From contig NZ_CP173427.1 of the NCBI RefSeq assembly GCF_045038035.1, positions 2,666,001 through 2,730,000 on the forward strand: a stretch of 64,000 nucleotides of DNA, given 5' to 3'. The notes below the pieces were generated by a model. It made no database searches. It was not told the DNA's origin and worked only from the letters and a program-made list of their open reading frames with translations. The stretch is from Paenibacillus_F chitinolyticus_A. Lineage in GTDB: Bacteria; Bacillota; Bacilli; Paenibacillales; NBRC-103111. Shown here piece after piece: positions 25,980 through 35,400 of this stretch. Each line of letters starts with the position of its first letter. Position 1 is the first letter of the stretch. The translations under genes and the position numbers were made by a program.

Positions 25980-26993
25980 TTAACGTGAAGTTTCACTCGA
26001 ATGTTTCTGCTTGCCGCTCTGCAGACCGGCTGAAAACACAAGCGCGATAATCACCGCCGCAGCTATGGCCAGAAAAGCATCGGAGTAAGGAGCGGCGTCC
26101 AGAGCATAGAACGGGTTCAGCGGATTTTGTGCGGCTTCTTTACGCGCCGCCAGAAAGGCTCCGATAACGGAAGCGCCTGTTCCGGCCCCGAGGAATAAGG
26201 CCCCTTGGAAGATTCCGAGCCCCGCGCCGAGCTGTTCGTTTTCGAGCGTACTTGCAGCAGCGTTGTTCGCCGGCGAATTCGTAAAGGCGACGCCGAAGCC
26301 CAGTCCGAGCATTCCGGCCGAAGCCAGCAGAGGAGAACTCCCCGCTGCAAAAGTGGAAATGAACAAAAGCGAAATGCCCATGACCGAAAGTCCGGCGACG
26401 ACGGGTATTTTAGCTCCGATCCGGTCGGAAAGACGGCCGGCCGCAGGGGAAAAGACGGCCACAGCCGCGGCGCCCGGCAGCAGGACAAGTCCGGCTGCCC
26501 CGGGGGAAAGGCCGTTGACTTCGACGATCAGAAGCGGCACGAAGACAAGCGACGAGACGTAAGCGAACATCGTGAAGAAACCTGTCAAGACTGCGGCCAT
26601 GTAGCCTTTGTTTGCCAACAAGGCAGGTGGAAGGAACGGGTGCTCCGCCGTGAAAATTCGCCGGATGAAGGCGGCTGCCATAAGACCAGCACCTGCCAGA
26701 CTGCCCCGGGAGGATAACGACCGGAATCCCTCCGCCTGTCCCTCAGTGACGCCGAAAAGGAATAAACCCGCCGCCAGGCCGAACGCGATCCCGCCAAGCA
26801 GATCGAAACGGCGCTCTTTGGCGGTCTCGGTTTCGGTTCCGGGATTTCCGCCCGGGAGTACATAAAGGGCGCAGGGAACAAGCGCGAGCAGCAGCACCAA
26901 AGTAATCCAGAAGAGCGCGGGCCAGCCGAACAGCTGGCCGACAAGACCGCCGAAGATCGGCCCGGCTGCCGTTCCGATGCCGATATAACTTCG
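25980..26993 (-). pseudogene. 5'-truncated MFS drug transporter (DHA2/EmrB type)
   Basis: The frame encodes the later segments of a DHA2-type exporter, including GIGTAAGPIFGGLVGQLFGW (the conserved GP-containing motif at the end of helix 5) and about nine following membrane segments. Upstream, the same frame runs straight into the stop codon of the Nudix gene, so the first four to five helices (roughly 130 residues) are missing. An internal ATG at 26900 could start a 306-residue fragment, but this would cut helix 6 and lacks a clear ribosome site. It is read as a deletion remnant. Confidence 0.8.
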
Positions 26994-27494
26994 CTACATA
27001 AGATTTTTCAAGTAATCATTCTTCCACTGAAAATAAACTTCGTTCTTTTCTTCTCTTGAAAACAAATGCTTAGGGTAAGGCAAGGCCAGTTCAGGTATCT
27101 GTTCCGGACAGAAATAACGAAGTTCGGCTGTTTCGCTGTCCATGGGATTCAAGGTGCCGGATTGAACGACGCAATCGAACATCATGATGTTATACTCCAC
27201 TTTATGTCCGTTCGGGTATTGATAGCGGTACTCCATTCCGCCGAATACGCCTATCAACTTGCTCGGAAAAACATATAATCCTGTTTCTTCGCGCACTTCG
27301 CGCACTATCGCTTCGGCAGGCGTCTCGCCAAGTTCAATAGCTCCTGCGGGCAGGCTCCATTTCTCGCCGTTTCCTTTGTTTTGAAATAAAACTTCTCCCG
27401 ACTCATTACGAACGATTCCCGCAACGCTTGGCACGAAGATCCATTCACTGCCTACTTTTTTTCGCAGATTTCTATAATAATCAGACATTCCCAT
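26994..27494 (-). CDS. Nudix hydrolase
   Basis: The 166-residue protein carries a full Nudix box, GAIELGETPAEAIVREVR followed by EETGL, for Mg2+-dependent cleavage of nucleoside-diphosphate-linked substrates. GGGGGTAGTCGAA precedes the ATG. Its TAG stop (26994-26996) is immediately followed, in the same frame, by the MFS remnant, so its 3' end lies exactly at a rearrangement junction. The last residues may therefore differ from the ancestral protein. The substrate is unknown. Confidence 0.87.
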   Translation of the reverse strand: MGMSDYYRNLRKKVGSEWIFVPSVAGIVRNESGEVLFQNKGNGEKWSLPAGAIELGETPAEAIVREVREETGLYVFPSKLIGVFGGMEYRYQYPNGHKVEYNIMMFDCVVQSGTLNPMDSETAELRYFCPEQIPELALPYPKHLFSREEKNEVYFQWKNDYLKNLM

Positions 27495-27713
27495 TTCGAC
27501 TACCCCCTTAATTTTTTATGCAAAACAGTAGTATTCGTTCTTGATTGGGAACTTCCTTCTAATGTACCCAGTCTTATTGCTTATCTATGAAAAAGGACGA
27601 CCCACTCGTGTGGTTGTATGAAAAACGTCGTTTTCACCTGAAAAAATCAATTTCTTATGCGGGCGGGATTTAGTATGCTAAGAGATAAGACTTTACCGCA
27701 AGGGGGATGCTGG

Positions 27714-28814
27714 ATGAACGATAAAGAATGTTTAAAAGAGGCCTTCAAACGGGCGCCTTATCCGCTGGGCGGCAACGGGCCCCGGGACATCGGAATCTTG
27801 AAGAAGGTCTTTGACGAGATTGAGGGAACGCTGGAAAGCGACGTTTACGGAACGGGGACGCTGATTGAGGAGTTTCAAAGCAAAATAGCCGCCTATCTGG
27901 GCAAGGAAACGGCCGTGTTTTTCCCGAGTGGAACGATGGCGCAGCAAATTGCGCTAAGAATCTGGTGCGATGAAAAAGGAAGCAGGCGGGTCGCGTATCA
28001 TCCGCTCTGTCACCTGGAAATACACGAGGAAGACGGCTTGAAGGAGCTGCACCATATAGAGCCGGTTTTGCTGGCCGACAAGGACCGGCTGATTACGCTC
28101 GAGGATGTGAAGCAGTTAGACGGTGAAATTTCATGTCTGCTTCTGGAGCTGCCGCAGCGGGAAATCGGCGGCCAACTGCCGGCATTCGAAGAGCTGGCGG
28201 CCATTTCGGTTTACTGCCGCGGAAGAGGTATTAAGCTTCATCTGGACGGGGCGAGATTGTTCGAAATTACGCCTTACTACCAAAAATCGGCCGCTGAGAT
28301 ATGTGCGCTTTTTGACAGCGTGTACGTGTCCTTCTACAAAGGAATCGGCGGAATTGCAGGAGCCGTGCTGGCGGGCGACAGTGATTTTACGGAACGGTCC
28401 AAAGTGTGGAAAAGACGCCACGGCGGCGATCTGATTAGTCTTTACCCGTACATAATCACGTCGGATTATTATTTCGACCGGCGGATCGGCAGGATGGCAC
28501 AGTACTTCGGGGAAGCGAAGGAACTTGCCGCTTTCTTCAATGAATGCGAGGGCGCTTATACAATACCCGCGGTTCCGGTGTCCAACATGTTCCATATCCA
28601 TTTTAAGCTGCCGGAGACCGTTATCCTCCCGATCCTTACGGAAGTATGCGAGGCCACGGGGGTAGGATTGACTTCTTGGCTGCATGAACGTGAAGAAGGA
28701 ACCTGCTACACCGAGATCAGCGTGGGTGACCGGTACGAGAATGTGCCCAAAGACAAGATCCGGGAAGCCTTCCGCCTGCTGAAGGAGAAGCTGGAAGCGG
28801 CGTTACCCGCGTAA
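27714..28814 (+). CDS. PLP-dependent threonine-aldolase-like lyase
   Basis: The 366-residue fold-type-I enzyme has the cofactor-lysine segment VYVSFYKGIGGIAGAVLAG and the aspartate region IKLHLDGARLFEI, as in low-specificity threonine aldolases and related beta-eliminating lyases. These split beta-hydroxy amino acids to glycine and an aldehyde. GCAAGGGGGATGCTGG precedes the ATG at 27714. It is transcribed alone; substrate preference cannot be judged. Confidence 0.83.
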   Translation: MNDKECLKEAFKRAPYPLGGNGPRDIGILKKVFDEIEGTLESDVYGTGTLIEEFQSKIAAYLGKETAVFFPSGTMAQQIALRIWCDEKGSRRVAYHPLCHLEIHEEDGLKELHHIEPVLLADKDRLITLEDVKQLDGEISCLLLELPQREIGGQLPAFEELAAISVYCRGRGIKLHLDGARLFEITPYYQKSAAEICALFDSVYVSFYKGIGGIAGAVLAGDSDFTERSKVWKRRHGGDLISLYPYIITSDYYFDRRIGRMAQYFGEAKELAAFFNECEGAYTIPAVPVSNMFHIHFKLPETVILPILTEVCEATGVGLTSWLHEREEGTCYTEISVGDRYENVPKDKIREAFRLLKEKLEAALPA

Positions 28815-29016
28815 GCGGAGCAGTCCGATTAGATACCGGGACCTTCCTTATTCGCCTGTCCGGCATGGAGAGGATGGAAGGAAGGACTTAGTCGTACAGC
28901 CGAAGCACGGATATTAATTAAGGATGTTAATTATCTGATATATTTAATCTCATTAACTATTTCGTTGAATCATTTTTCATCCGTCTGTCATCTATGCACA
29001 CGAAAGAAGGAACGAT

Positions 29017-29697
29017 ATGAAACGAACTCTCGTTATCAGCGACATACATGGGGAAATAGACAAATTTACAAGGCTGCTGGAAAAGGCGAGCTACAATCCC
29101 CGGCAGGATCAGTTGATTTTGCTCGGCGATTACGTGGATAAGGGGCCCGATTCCAGACGAGTGGTGGAGAAGGTGATGCAGCTTCACCGGGAAGGCGCGA
29201 TCGTTCTCAAAGGGAACCACGATCATATGATGGTCAAATCGTTCGAACGGGACCCTGTATTCATCGAACGCTGGTTCCGGAACGGGGCACGTGCGACATT
29301 GACCAGCTATGAACATCCGGGAGCCGCTTCGGAAGCTCCTGCTCCCGAAACATTGGAGCTTACGCCTCTGCTGGAGGAACACCTTTCCTTTTTGGGCGGC
29401 CTTCAAACCTACCATGAAACCGAAGATACCATTTTTGTTCATGCCGGGGTACATCCTTTGACTTCGCTTGCAGAGACGGATGCTCATGTGCTGATGTGGA
29501 TCCGCGACGAGTTTCACAAGGGCTACCGGGGCGAGAAAACGGTCGTGTTCGGGCACACCATAACGGAAACCCTTCACGGCAAGCGGGATGTTTATTTCGG
29601 CGACAACAACATCATCGGAATCGACGGCGGAGCCGTATACGGAGGGGTGCTGCACTGCCTCGAGCTGCCGGGCCGGAACGTCTATTCCGTTGACTAA
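29017..29697 (+). CDS. Calcineurin-like metallophosphoesterase (PrpE/ApaH type)
   Basis: The 226-residue protein has the metal-binding motifs SDIHGE, GDYVDKGPDS and GNHDHMM, then VHAGVHP and FGHTI. This is the full set for a two-metal serine/threonine phosphatase or diadenosine tetraphosphatase. AGAAGGAACGAT precedes the ATG. It is a single gene with a strong terminator. The true substrate is undetermined. Confidence 0.9.
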   Translation: MKRTLVISDIHGEIDKFTRLLEKASYNPRQDQLILLGDYVDKGPDSRRVVEKVMQLHREGAIVLKGNHDHMMVKSFERDPVFIERWFRNGARATLTSYEHPGAASEAPAPETLELTPLLEEHLSFLGGLQTYHETEDTIFVHAGVHPLTSLAETDAHVLMWIRDEFHKGYRGEKTVVFGHTITETLHGKRDVYFGDNNIIGIDGGAVYGGVLHCLELPGRNVYSVD

Positions 29698-29757
29698 ACA
29701 ACCTTTTGCACCGGAAAATGATTCTTGAAAAACGCACTCGCGAAGCGAGAGGACCTC

Positions 29758-29793
29758 TTAAAAAACCGTTCAGTTTCTGAACGGTTTTTTTCT
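29758..29793. terminator. Terminator after the phosphoesterase gene
   Basis: A near-perfect stem centred on TTT at 29774-29776 (ACCGTTCAG with CTGAACGGT) has A-runs before it and T-runs after it, so it may act in both directions. Confidence 0.9.
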
Positions 29794-29975
29794 TTTCTAA
29801 ACGATTGTATAGAAGAAAGCAACAATTCCTTAATAAAGGCTTTACGTTTCGTTTCGGAATGAAAGCCGCCCTCCGTTGTATAATGCAAACAAACGTCTCC
29901 TGTAGACCGATTCATTATCGAAGAACTGCATGTGCGGCCGCTAATTTTGCAGACAAGAAAGGACTATACTCACCC

Positions 29976-30581
29976 ATGTATCAAGGTAAGCTGCGTAAAA
30001 TGACTCTACTCCTGTTAGGCTTATACACCGGATTGATTTTCTATTTCTTATATATCGGATTTAACCGCAGTTCGCATCTTGCAGACCGGGGCATGCGCTT
30101 CAATTTGATTCCGCAAGGAATTCCGCTGCATTATCCGATAGGCAGAGACTTTCATAGCTGGTTTTTCGAATTCGGCAACTTTGCTGCTTTTGTTCCTTTC
30201 GGGCTGCTCATTCCGCTCTTGTTCCGCTGCAAATTCGTCCCGTTTATTGTGTGCTTCCTGGCGTCGATCACGTTTCTGGAAACTTTGCAAATGCTTACCC
30301 GATTAGGGGCTTTCGATATCAACGACATCGTGATTAATACGTTAGGAGCTGCCGTAGGCTTCTTGGCTCAGCGCTTAGTTCCCGGCAGCCGGGACAGTTT
30401 GCGGGGCATGGTCCGGCTTGTTTTGATGACGATCATCCTTTCGGCCGGTACGGTTGCCGCTGTCGGAGGGATGAATGATTCGATGGAAAAAGGAAACGGC
30501 CGCTATCTTTTCAAGCCGCAGGAATCTCCGTCACACAGTGTGGTGTTGAATCACGACGTGCAGCCGCAGAGGGCTGAATAA
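29976..30581 (+). CDS. VanZ-like family membrane protein
   Basis: The 201-residue protein has four to five membrane segments and the VanZ-type features NLIPQGIPL near the first helix, FGNFAAFVPFGLLIPLL, and FDINDIVINTLGAAVGFL. The name comes from teicoplanin-resistance VanZ, but most homologues, like this one, lie away from vancomycin genes and have no known role. GAAAGGAC lies 15 bases before the ATG. Confidence 0.83.
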   Translation: MYQGKLRKMTLLLLGLYTGLIFYFLYIGFNRSSHLADRGMRFNLIPQGIPLHYPIGRDFHSWFFEFGNFAAFVPFGLLIPLLFRCKFVPFIVCFLASITFLETLQMLTRLGAFDINDIVINTLGAAVGFLAQRLVPGSRDSLRGMVRLVLMTIILSAGTVAAVGGMNDSMEKGNGRYLFKPQESPSHSVVLNHDVQPQRAE

Positions 30582-30597
30582 GCCGTCCATCACTCTT

Positions 30598-30631
30598 GTC
30601 CCGCACGCAGCTGACGGCAAGCGGGGTTTTT
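30598..30631. terminator. Possible terminator between vanZ-like and lysR genes
   Basis: CCCGC (30600-30604) pairs with GCGGG (30621-30625) ahead of five Ts. The stem is short. Confidence 0.5.
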
Positions 30632-30682
30632 AGTGTCGCATGCCTACAAGCATTCCTCAGCCGAGCGACTGCAATGCGGTAA

Positions 30683-31582
30683 TTAGTGCAGGGAGCCGAT
30701 CAGCAGCTCTTTGAAGTTGCGGGCCGCTTGAGATACAAATTGATGTTCAAGCGTAATGATCGCGGTATCGGATTCGATCGGCGGATCAATCTCGGCATAG
30801 CGGACCTGTCCGGGCTTTTTGAGAAGCAAAGCCGACCGGGGCACGATGGAAATCCCGAGACCGGAGTCCGTCAAAATCATCAGCGTCGAGACGTCGGGGC
30901 TCTCGCATACGAGATTCGGCTCGAAGCCGGACGTTTTGCACGTTTCGATAAATTTGTGGTAGACGCCGTAATCGCCCTGGCCCCGGAGGATCAGCAGCGG
31001 CGAGGAGGCAAGTTCATTAACCGGAACGGAATTCCCGTCGGGCAGTTTCCATTCGGGAGGGAACACCGCCACCAAAGGCTCCGTTTGCAAGCGGTGTATG
31101 GAAACTCCGGGCATGCGGTCCGCCAAATACGATTGCAAAGGAAGTCTGACGATTCCCATTTCGATCACTTTGTTTTGCAGAAGTTCCTCCACCCGGAACG
31201 AATCGGCCTCCCATAGTTGAAAAGAGACATGGGGGGAACCGAGCCGGAACTGCTTCATCACGGCCGGCAAGTACGGAACGCAGGACATAACGGTGCCGAT
31301 GGACAGGGTTCCTCTCAATCCATTCTGCTGCTCTTTAATTTCGGCGATTACCCCGTCGATGGAGTGCAGGATTTCTTTGGCCCGCTTATAGAACGTCCAT
31401 CCTGCCGGGGTGATTTCGAATTTCTTATTTTCGCGGTCGATCAGGGTAACGCCCAGTTCTTCCTCGAGTGCCTTGAGCTGCAAGCTGAGGGGAGGCTGAG
31501 CCATGTGCAGACGCTGCGCCGCTTTCGTAATTTGCCCTTCTTCGACAATCGTCAGGAAGTAGTACATTTTTTTGAAGTCCAT
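30683..31582 (-). CDS. LysR-family regulator of the UbiD/UbiX decarboxylase genes
   Basis: The protein of about 299 residues begins MDFKKMYYFLTIVEEGQITK with helix-turn-helix AAQRLHMAQPPLSLQLKALE, then a periplasmic-binding-like effector domain. It is divergent from the UbiD/UbiX pair, the same arrangement as BsdA with bsdBCD in Bacillus subtilis, where salicylic or phenolic acids are inducers. An upstream in-frame ATG exists at 31606; the family N-terminus favours 31582. Confidence 0.87.
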   Translation of the reverse strand: MDFKKMYYFLTIVEEGQITKAAQRLHMAQPPLSLQLKALEEELGVTLIDRENKKFEITPAGWTFYKRAKEILHSIDGVIAEIKEQQNGLRGTLSIGTVMSCVPYLPAVMKQFRLGSPHVSFQLWEADSFRVEELLQNKVIEMGIVRLPLQSYLADRMPGVSIHRLQTEPLVAVFPPEWKLPDGNSVPVNELASSPLLILRGQGDYGVYHKFIETCKTSGFEPNLVCESPDVSTLMILTDSGLGISIVPRSALLLKKPGQVRYAEIDPPIESDTAIITLEHQFVSQAARNFKELLIGSLH

Positions 31583-31612
31583 AGCGGAAGAAAGCACTCC
31601 ATTCAAGAGATG

Positions 31613-31653
31613 ATATATTTTATATATGCCAAACAGCTATTATATATATTTTA
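31613..31653 (+). promoter_or_regulatory. Phased AT-rich direct repeats in the lysR/ubiD divergent region
   Basis: ATATATTTTA occurs at 31613-31622 and again at 31644-31653, each within a near-palindromic ATAT element. The two copies are 31 bases apart, about three helical turns, which fits recognition and activation sites of one LysR tetramer. Confidence 0.55.
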
Positions 31654-31719
31654 CATATATTTAAAAGGAGAAGTAAACTGAACTGGCGAGAATGAATGAA
31701 TACCGCCAGGAGGTGCGCG

Positions 31720-33213
31720 ATGAAAAAGCCAATCATAAGCTTTCGCGACTATGTAGAAACCCTCGACGGGTACGGGGATCTGTTTACCGTGGATCAAGAA
31801 ACGGACTGGAATCTGGAGATGGGCGCCATGATCCGATACGCGTACGAGCTGCCTGCTCCGGCTCCTCTTTTTACAAAAGTAAAGGACAGTACACCCGGCT
31901 TTCGGGTACTCGGTGCGCCGGTAGGCCTAAGCCCCGACAAGCGGCATCCGTATTTGAGAATCGCGCTTTCTTTGGGCCTGCCGGTCCATTCGACACTCTC
32001 CGAACTTGTGGAAGAGTGGTCGTATCTTCCGGATGCGGAACCGATACCGCCGCGGGAGACGGCGGACGCGCCCTGCAAGGAAAATAAGCTCTTCGGCGAA
32101 GAGATTGATCTTACCCGTCTGCCGGTTCCCTATATCCATGTCGGAGACGGGGGGCGTTATTTGAACACCTATGGCGTCATGATCGTTCGGTCCCCGGACG
32201 GCTCCTGGGTGAACTGGTCGATTACCCGGGTGATGCTTCACGACGAACGGACAATGGCCGGAGTCATCGTTCCTACCCAGCACTTGGGTAAGATTTACGC
32301 GCAGTGGAGAGAGATCGGGCAGCCTATGCCGTACGCTCTTTGTCTCGGGGCCGATCCCGGTATCGCCATGATAGCCGGATATCCCCTTCCCAACGGAACG
32401 AGCGAAGCCGAATTGCTCGGCGGCTGGTATGGCGAGCCCGTTGAGGTCGTGCGCTGCGAAACGAACGATTTAAAAGTACCGGCCGCGAGTGAAATGGTCA
32501 TCGAAGGGGTGGTTTCGCTTCAGGATACGCTGCCCGAAGGCCCTATGGGCGAATACGCCGGGTATACCTGGGTGGGACACCGGAAGCCCGTTCCGTGTTT
32601 TAAGGTGACGGCGATGACTCATCGTAACAATCCGATCATGCCCGTCGTCGCCGCGGGCGTGCCCCCGGAAGAAAATCATACCAACTGGGGAGTCGCCATC
32701 GCGGCGAGTATCCGGCATGAACTGCGCAAGCGCCGTCTTCCGGTAACCGCCTGTCTCGTTCCTTTCGAGTCGGCCGTGCACTGGCTCGTTGTTACCGTAG
32801 ACACTCGCTCGGAGGAAGCGGCAGAGAGGGCAAACGATTCTCTGGCGCGTCAAATCGGGGAAGCGGTATTTTCCTCGCGCGGTGGGTCCTACATCCCTAA
32901 AGTGATCGTCGTAAACGACGACATCGACCCCGCCCGCATCGAACAAGTCGTCTGGGCGCTCGCTACCCGAAGCCACCCGGATAAAGTCATTCTTTTTCCC
33001 GGACAGAAAGTGCTGCCGCTGGTCGCTTATCTCGATTCGCATGAGAAGGAGGCGGGAACAACGACCAAGGTCGTCTACAACTGCTTGTCATCCGACGAAT
33101 GGCCCAAAGATTACAGGCCGCTGGAAGCTTCTTTCGCGGGTTACCCGGATGAACTCCGGGAGCAAGTTCGGGAGCGGTTTAGAAGCTGCGGAATGATCAG
33201 TGAACGTGGATAA
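31720..33213 (+). CDS. UbiD-family decarboxylase (prenylated-FMN dependent)
   Basis: The 497-residue protein has the UbiD features NWSITRVMLHDERTMAG, EGPMGEYAGYTW (the catalytic Glu region) and PVVAAGVPPEENHTNWG. UbiD enzymes use prenylated FMN for reversible decarboxylation of aromatic or unsaturated acids. CCAGGAGGTGCGCG precedes the ATG at 31720. The flavin prenyltransferase gene follows. By analogy with BsdC the substrate may be a hydroxybenzoate such as vanillate. This is inferred, and the small third subunit BsdD is absent here. Confidence 0.9.
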   Translation: MKKPIISFRDYVETLDGYGDLFTVDQETDWNLEMGAMIRYAYELPAPAPLFTKVKDSTPGFRVLGAPVGLSPDKRHPYLRIALSLGLPVHSTLSELVEEWSYLPDAEPIPPRETADAPCKENKLFGEEIDLTRLPVPYIHVGDGGRYLNTYGVMIVRSPDGSWVNWSITRVMLHDERTMAGVIVPTQHLGKIYAQWREIGQPMPYALCLGADPGIAMIAGYPLPNGTSEAELLGGWYGEPVEVVRCETNDLKVPAASEMVIEGVVSLQDTLPEGPMGEYAGYTWVGHRKPVPCFKVTAMTHRNNPIMPVVAAGVPPEENHTNWGVAIAASIRHELRKRRLPVTACLVPFESAVHWLVVTVDTRSEEAAERANDSLARQIGEAVFSSRGGSYIPKVIVVNDDIDPARIEQVVWALATRSHPDKVILFPGQKVLPLVAYLDSHEKEAGTTTKVVYNCLSSDEWPKDYRPLEASFAGYPDELREQVRERFRSCGMISERG

Positions 33214-33281
33214 GAAGCGGTAAACGTCCAGGCGGCGATCCGGCGGTTTAAGAATAAATCACGGGGAAGGAGAAGATAGGT

Positions 33282-33848
33282 GTGAAAGTTATCGTAGGCA
33301 TTTCGGGCGCGACCGGCGCCATTCTGGGAATCCGTCTGCTGGAGGGGTTAAAGGAGGCGGGGATTGAAACGCACGTGGTCATCTCCCCTTGGGCCGCCGC
33401 CAACATTCAACTGGAAACGGCCTATACGGTGAAGGAAGTGGAACAGCTTGCGGACTATTCCTACGCGCATAAAGATCTGGGAGCCGTCATTTCCAGCGGA
33501 TCTTACCGGATGGACGCCATGATCGTCGCGCCCTGCAGCATGAAGACGCTGGCCTCGATCCGGCTCGGCTTAAGCGACAATCTGATCGCGCGCGCGGCGG
33601 ATGTTCTTTTGAAAGAACGGAAAAAACTCGTTTTGTTAACGCGTGAAACGCCTCTCAGCGATATTCACCTGGAACATATGCTGGCTCTGTCCCGAATGGG
33701 AACGACGATTTTTCCGCCGGTGCCGGCCTTTTATAACCATCCTCAAAATATCGAAGATCTTATCCGGCATATCGTGATCCGGACAATCGATCAATTGGGC
33801 ATAACCCTGCCTGCGGCCAAAAGATGGGGCGGCATGAAGGAAGCTTGA
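33282..33848 (+). CDS. UbiX-family flavin prenyltransferase
   Basis: The 188-residue protein starts at GTG after GGGGAAGGAGAAGATAG. It has the flavin site VGISGATGAILGIRLLEGL, SGSYRMDAMIVAPCSMKTLA and LTRETPLSDIHLEHML, as in UbiX, Pad1 and BsdB. It makes prenylated FMN for the UbiD protein encoded just upstream. The order ubiD-ubiX is reversed relative to the bsd operon of Bacillus subtilis. Confidence 0.93.
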   Translation: MKVIVGISGATGAILGIRLLEGLKEAGIETHVVISPWAAANIQLETAYTVKEVEQLADYSYAHKDLGAVISSGSYRMDAMIVAPCSMKTLASIRLGLSDNLIARAADVLLKERKKLVLLTRETPLSDIHLEHMLALSRMGTTIFPPVPAFYNHPQNIEDLIRHIVIRTIDQLGITLPAAKRWGGMKEA

Positions 33849-33929
33849 CCCGTATTGAAGCAAACCTTCTCTTGACGTATAGTTGAACTATCCAGCATAA
33901 CTATCCAGGACAGGGAGGAAGCGGAACCC

Positions 33930-34514
33930 ATGAGCAAGAAAGCGCCCGAGCTGCCGGTTCTTTGCTTTGAGAATCAAGAAGCGTTTGAGATTTGGCTCGA
34001 AAGCAATCATGAAGCATCGCCTGGAATTCTTCTGCAAATCGCGAAAAAAAATGCCCGCCTTGTTACGGTTTCTTATCAGGAAGCCCTTGAAAGCGCGCTC
34101 TGTTACGGATGGATCGACAGCCAGAAGAAAGCATTCGACGACCAGTCGTGGATTCAGCGGTTTACGCCGCGCGGGGCCAGAAGCATCTGGTCCAAGGTGA
34201 ATAAAGACAAAGCGGAGCAGCTCATCGCGGACGAGAGAATGAAGCCGGGGGGCTTCAAGGCGATTGAAGACGCCAAGCGCAGCGGTCAGTGGGACAAGGC
34301 TTACGAACCGCAAAGCAGCGGCGCCGTGCCGGAAGATTTTGCCGCCAGACTGGAGCTTAATGCCCGGGCTAAAGCGTTTTACGATACGTTAAACAAGCAA
34401 AACAAGTTTGCGATCCATTTTAGAATTCAGAATGTTAAAAAGCAGGAAACCCGGGAAAAACACATTCTGCAGTTTATCGAAATGCTTGAACGAGGCGAAA
34501 AAATTTATCCCTGA
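33930..34514 (+). CDS. YdeI/OmdA-family protein
   Basis: The 194-residue protein contains SYQEALESALCYGWIDSQKK and FTPRGARSIWSKVNKDKAEQ, the conserved core of the YdeI-like bacteriocin-protection (OmdA) family. It is basic and has no membrane segment. The molecular role is not established; some homologues affect tolerance to envelope-active peptides. ACAGGGAGGAAGCGG precedes the ATG. Confidence 0.83.
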   Translation: MSKKAPELPVLCFENQEAFEIWLESNHEASPGILLQIAKKNARLVTVSYQEALESALCYGWIDSQKKAFDDQSWIQRFTPRGARSIWSKVNKDKAEQLIADERMKPGGFKAIEDAKRSGQWDKAYEPQSSGAVPEDFAARLELNARAKAFYDTLNKQNKFAIHFRIQNVKKQETREKHILQFIEMLERGEKIYP

Positions 34515-34604
34515 CCGGGCGTGAGCTGTATATCTGCGGCTTATACCGAAAACCGCTTACTTGCTGATCTAAATAAGAGCCGGTGAAAGAGGGACAAGCC
34601 GCCG

Positions 34605-34636
34605 AAGAAGACTGAGCGAATCAGTCTTCTTTTTTA
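34605..34636 (+). terminator. Terminator after the YdeI-like gene
   Basis: A perfect ten-base stem (34607-34616 with 34621-34630) is followed by a T-run. Confidence 0.85.
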
Positions 34637-34679
34637 TGAGGTCTCGAATAGCCGAGCCTGCACGGCCGCTCTGCCTTGT

Positions 34680-35225
34680 TTACTGCTCCAGGCTGCGCAA
34701 ATAATTCTCGTACTCGACGCTGAATTCGAGCGCTTGTTTAAAATCGGAGGACATGCGGGACAAGGCCTCTACGATGTCCTGCTGCCTCGTCTCGGTAAGC
34801 GCGATAATTCCCGGACGGCGGGGAATACGAAACCGGGTATGATCATGGTAAGTAATGGTGACTATGGTACCGACAGGCGGACCCTCGGTTGGATGAAGCG
34901 TACTCCACATCCAGCGCTCCTGATCGCTTTGGTCCGGATTCCGCCCCCATTCGCGGGAAATATCGAAATTACCCGGCAGGCGGGGCTCCGGCCGCAGTCC
35001 GGCTTCATTTAGCTGGCGGTGTACCGGCAGGAAGAGCAGGTTCAAGTACGTTCCGTAAGCCGGATCTCCCGCTTCCGCGTAAGCTTTCAGCAGCCGGTCG
35101 TTCTCTTTAACCAGAATCTCCTGCCAGTTCTCGCGAACATGAGATTCAATAAAGGCGGCGACGGCTCCGATCTTGTTTTGCGGCTGTTCTCTCAAGAAAT
35201 CGCTTAATGCTTGGGTTGTAGGCAT
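34680..35225 (-). CDS. Hypothetical protein
   Basis: The soluble product of about 181 residues begins MPTTQALSDFLREQPQNK and contains helical segments and a tryptophan-rich EWGRNPDQSDQERWMWSTLH. I recognise no family or catalytic motif. AAGGGAG precedes the ATG at 35225 at a longish distance; a further upstream ATG at 35294 lacks a ribosome site. It ends facing the YdeI terminator. Confidence 0.6.
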   Translation of the reverse strand: MPTTQALSDFLREQPQNKIGAVAAFIESHVRENWQEILVKENDRLLKAYAEAGDPAYGTYLNLLFLPVHRQLNEAGLRPEPRLPGNFDISREWGRNPDQSDQERWMWSTLHPTEGPPVGTIVTITYHDHTRFRIPRRPGIIALTETRQQDIVEALSRMSSDFKQALEFSVEYENYLRSLEQ

Positions 35226-35400
35226 ATGAGGCGTGAACTCCCTTCGCGTTAACCATTTTATGGAATGCAGTTCCATCTTACAACATGCATGCAAATGATA
35301 ACCTTACCTTCGAAGATCAGGCTGCTGAAGCCGGTTTAGGCATGAAACATTAGCAAGTACTTTAAGCGGGTACATGATTACATGCAGCGGATTCGAAGCC

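Noticed and set aside
26205..26717. Plus-strand 170-residue frame opposite the MFS remnant
   Set aside because: Low-complexity, charged composition and no ribosome site; the minus strand shows clear membrane-protein sequence.
25980..26900. Treating the 306-residue MFS frame as an intact gene
   Set aside because: Conserved helix-5 residues continue upstream of its ATG to the Nudix stop codon, showing that the N-terminus was lost.
33885..33910. Repeated AACTATCCAG near the YdeI-like gene
   Set aside because: Two short copies only, without promoter context; insufficient for a site call.
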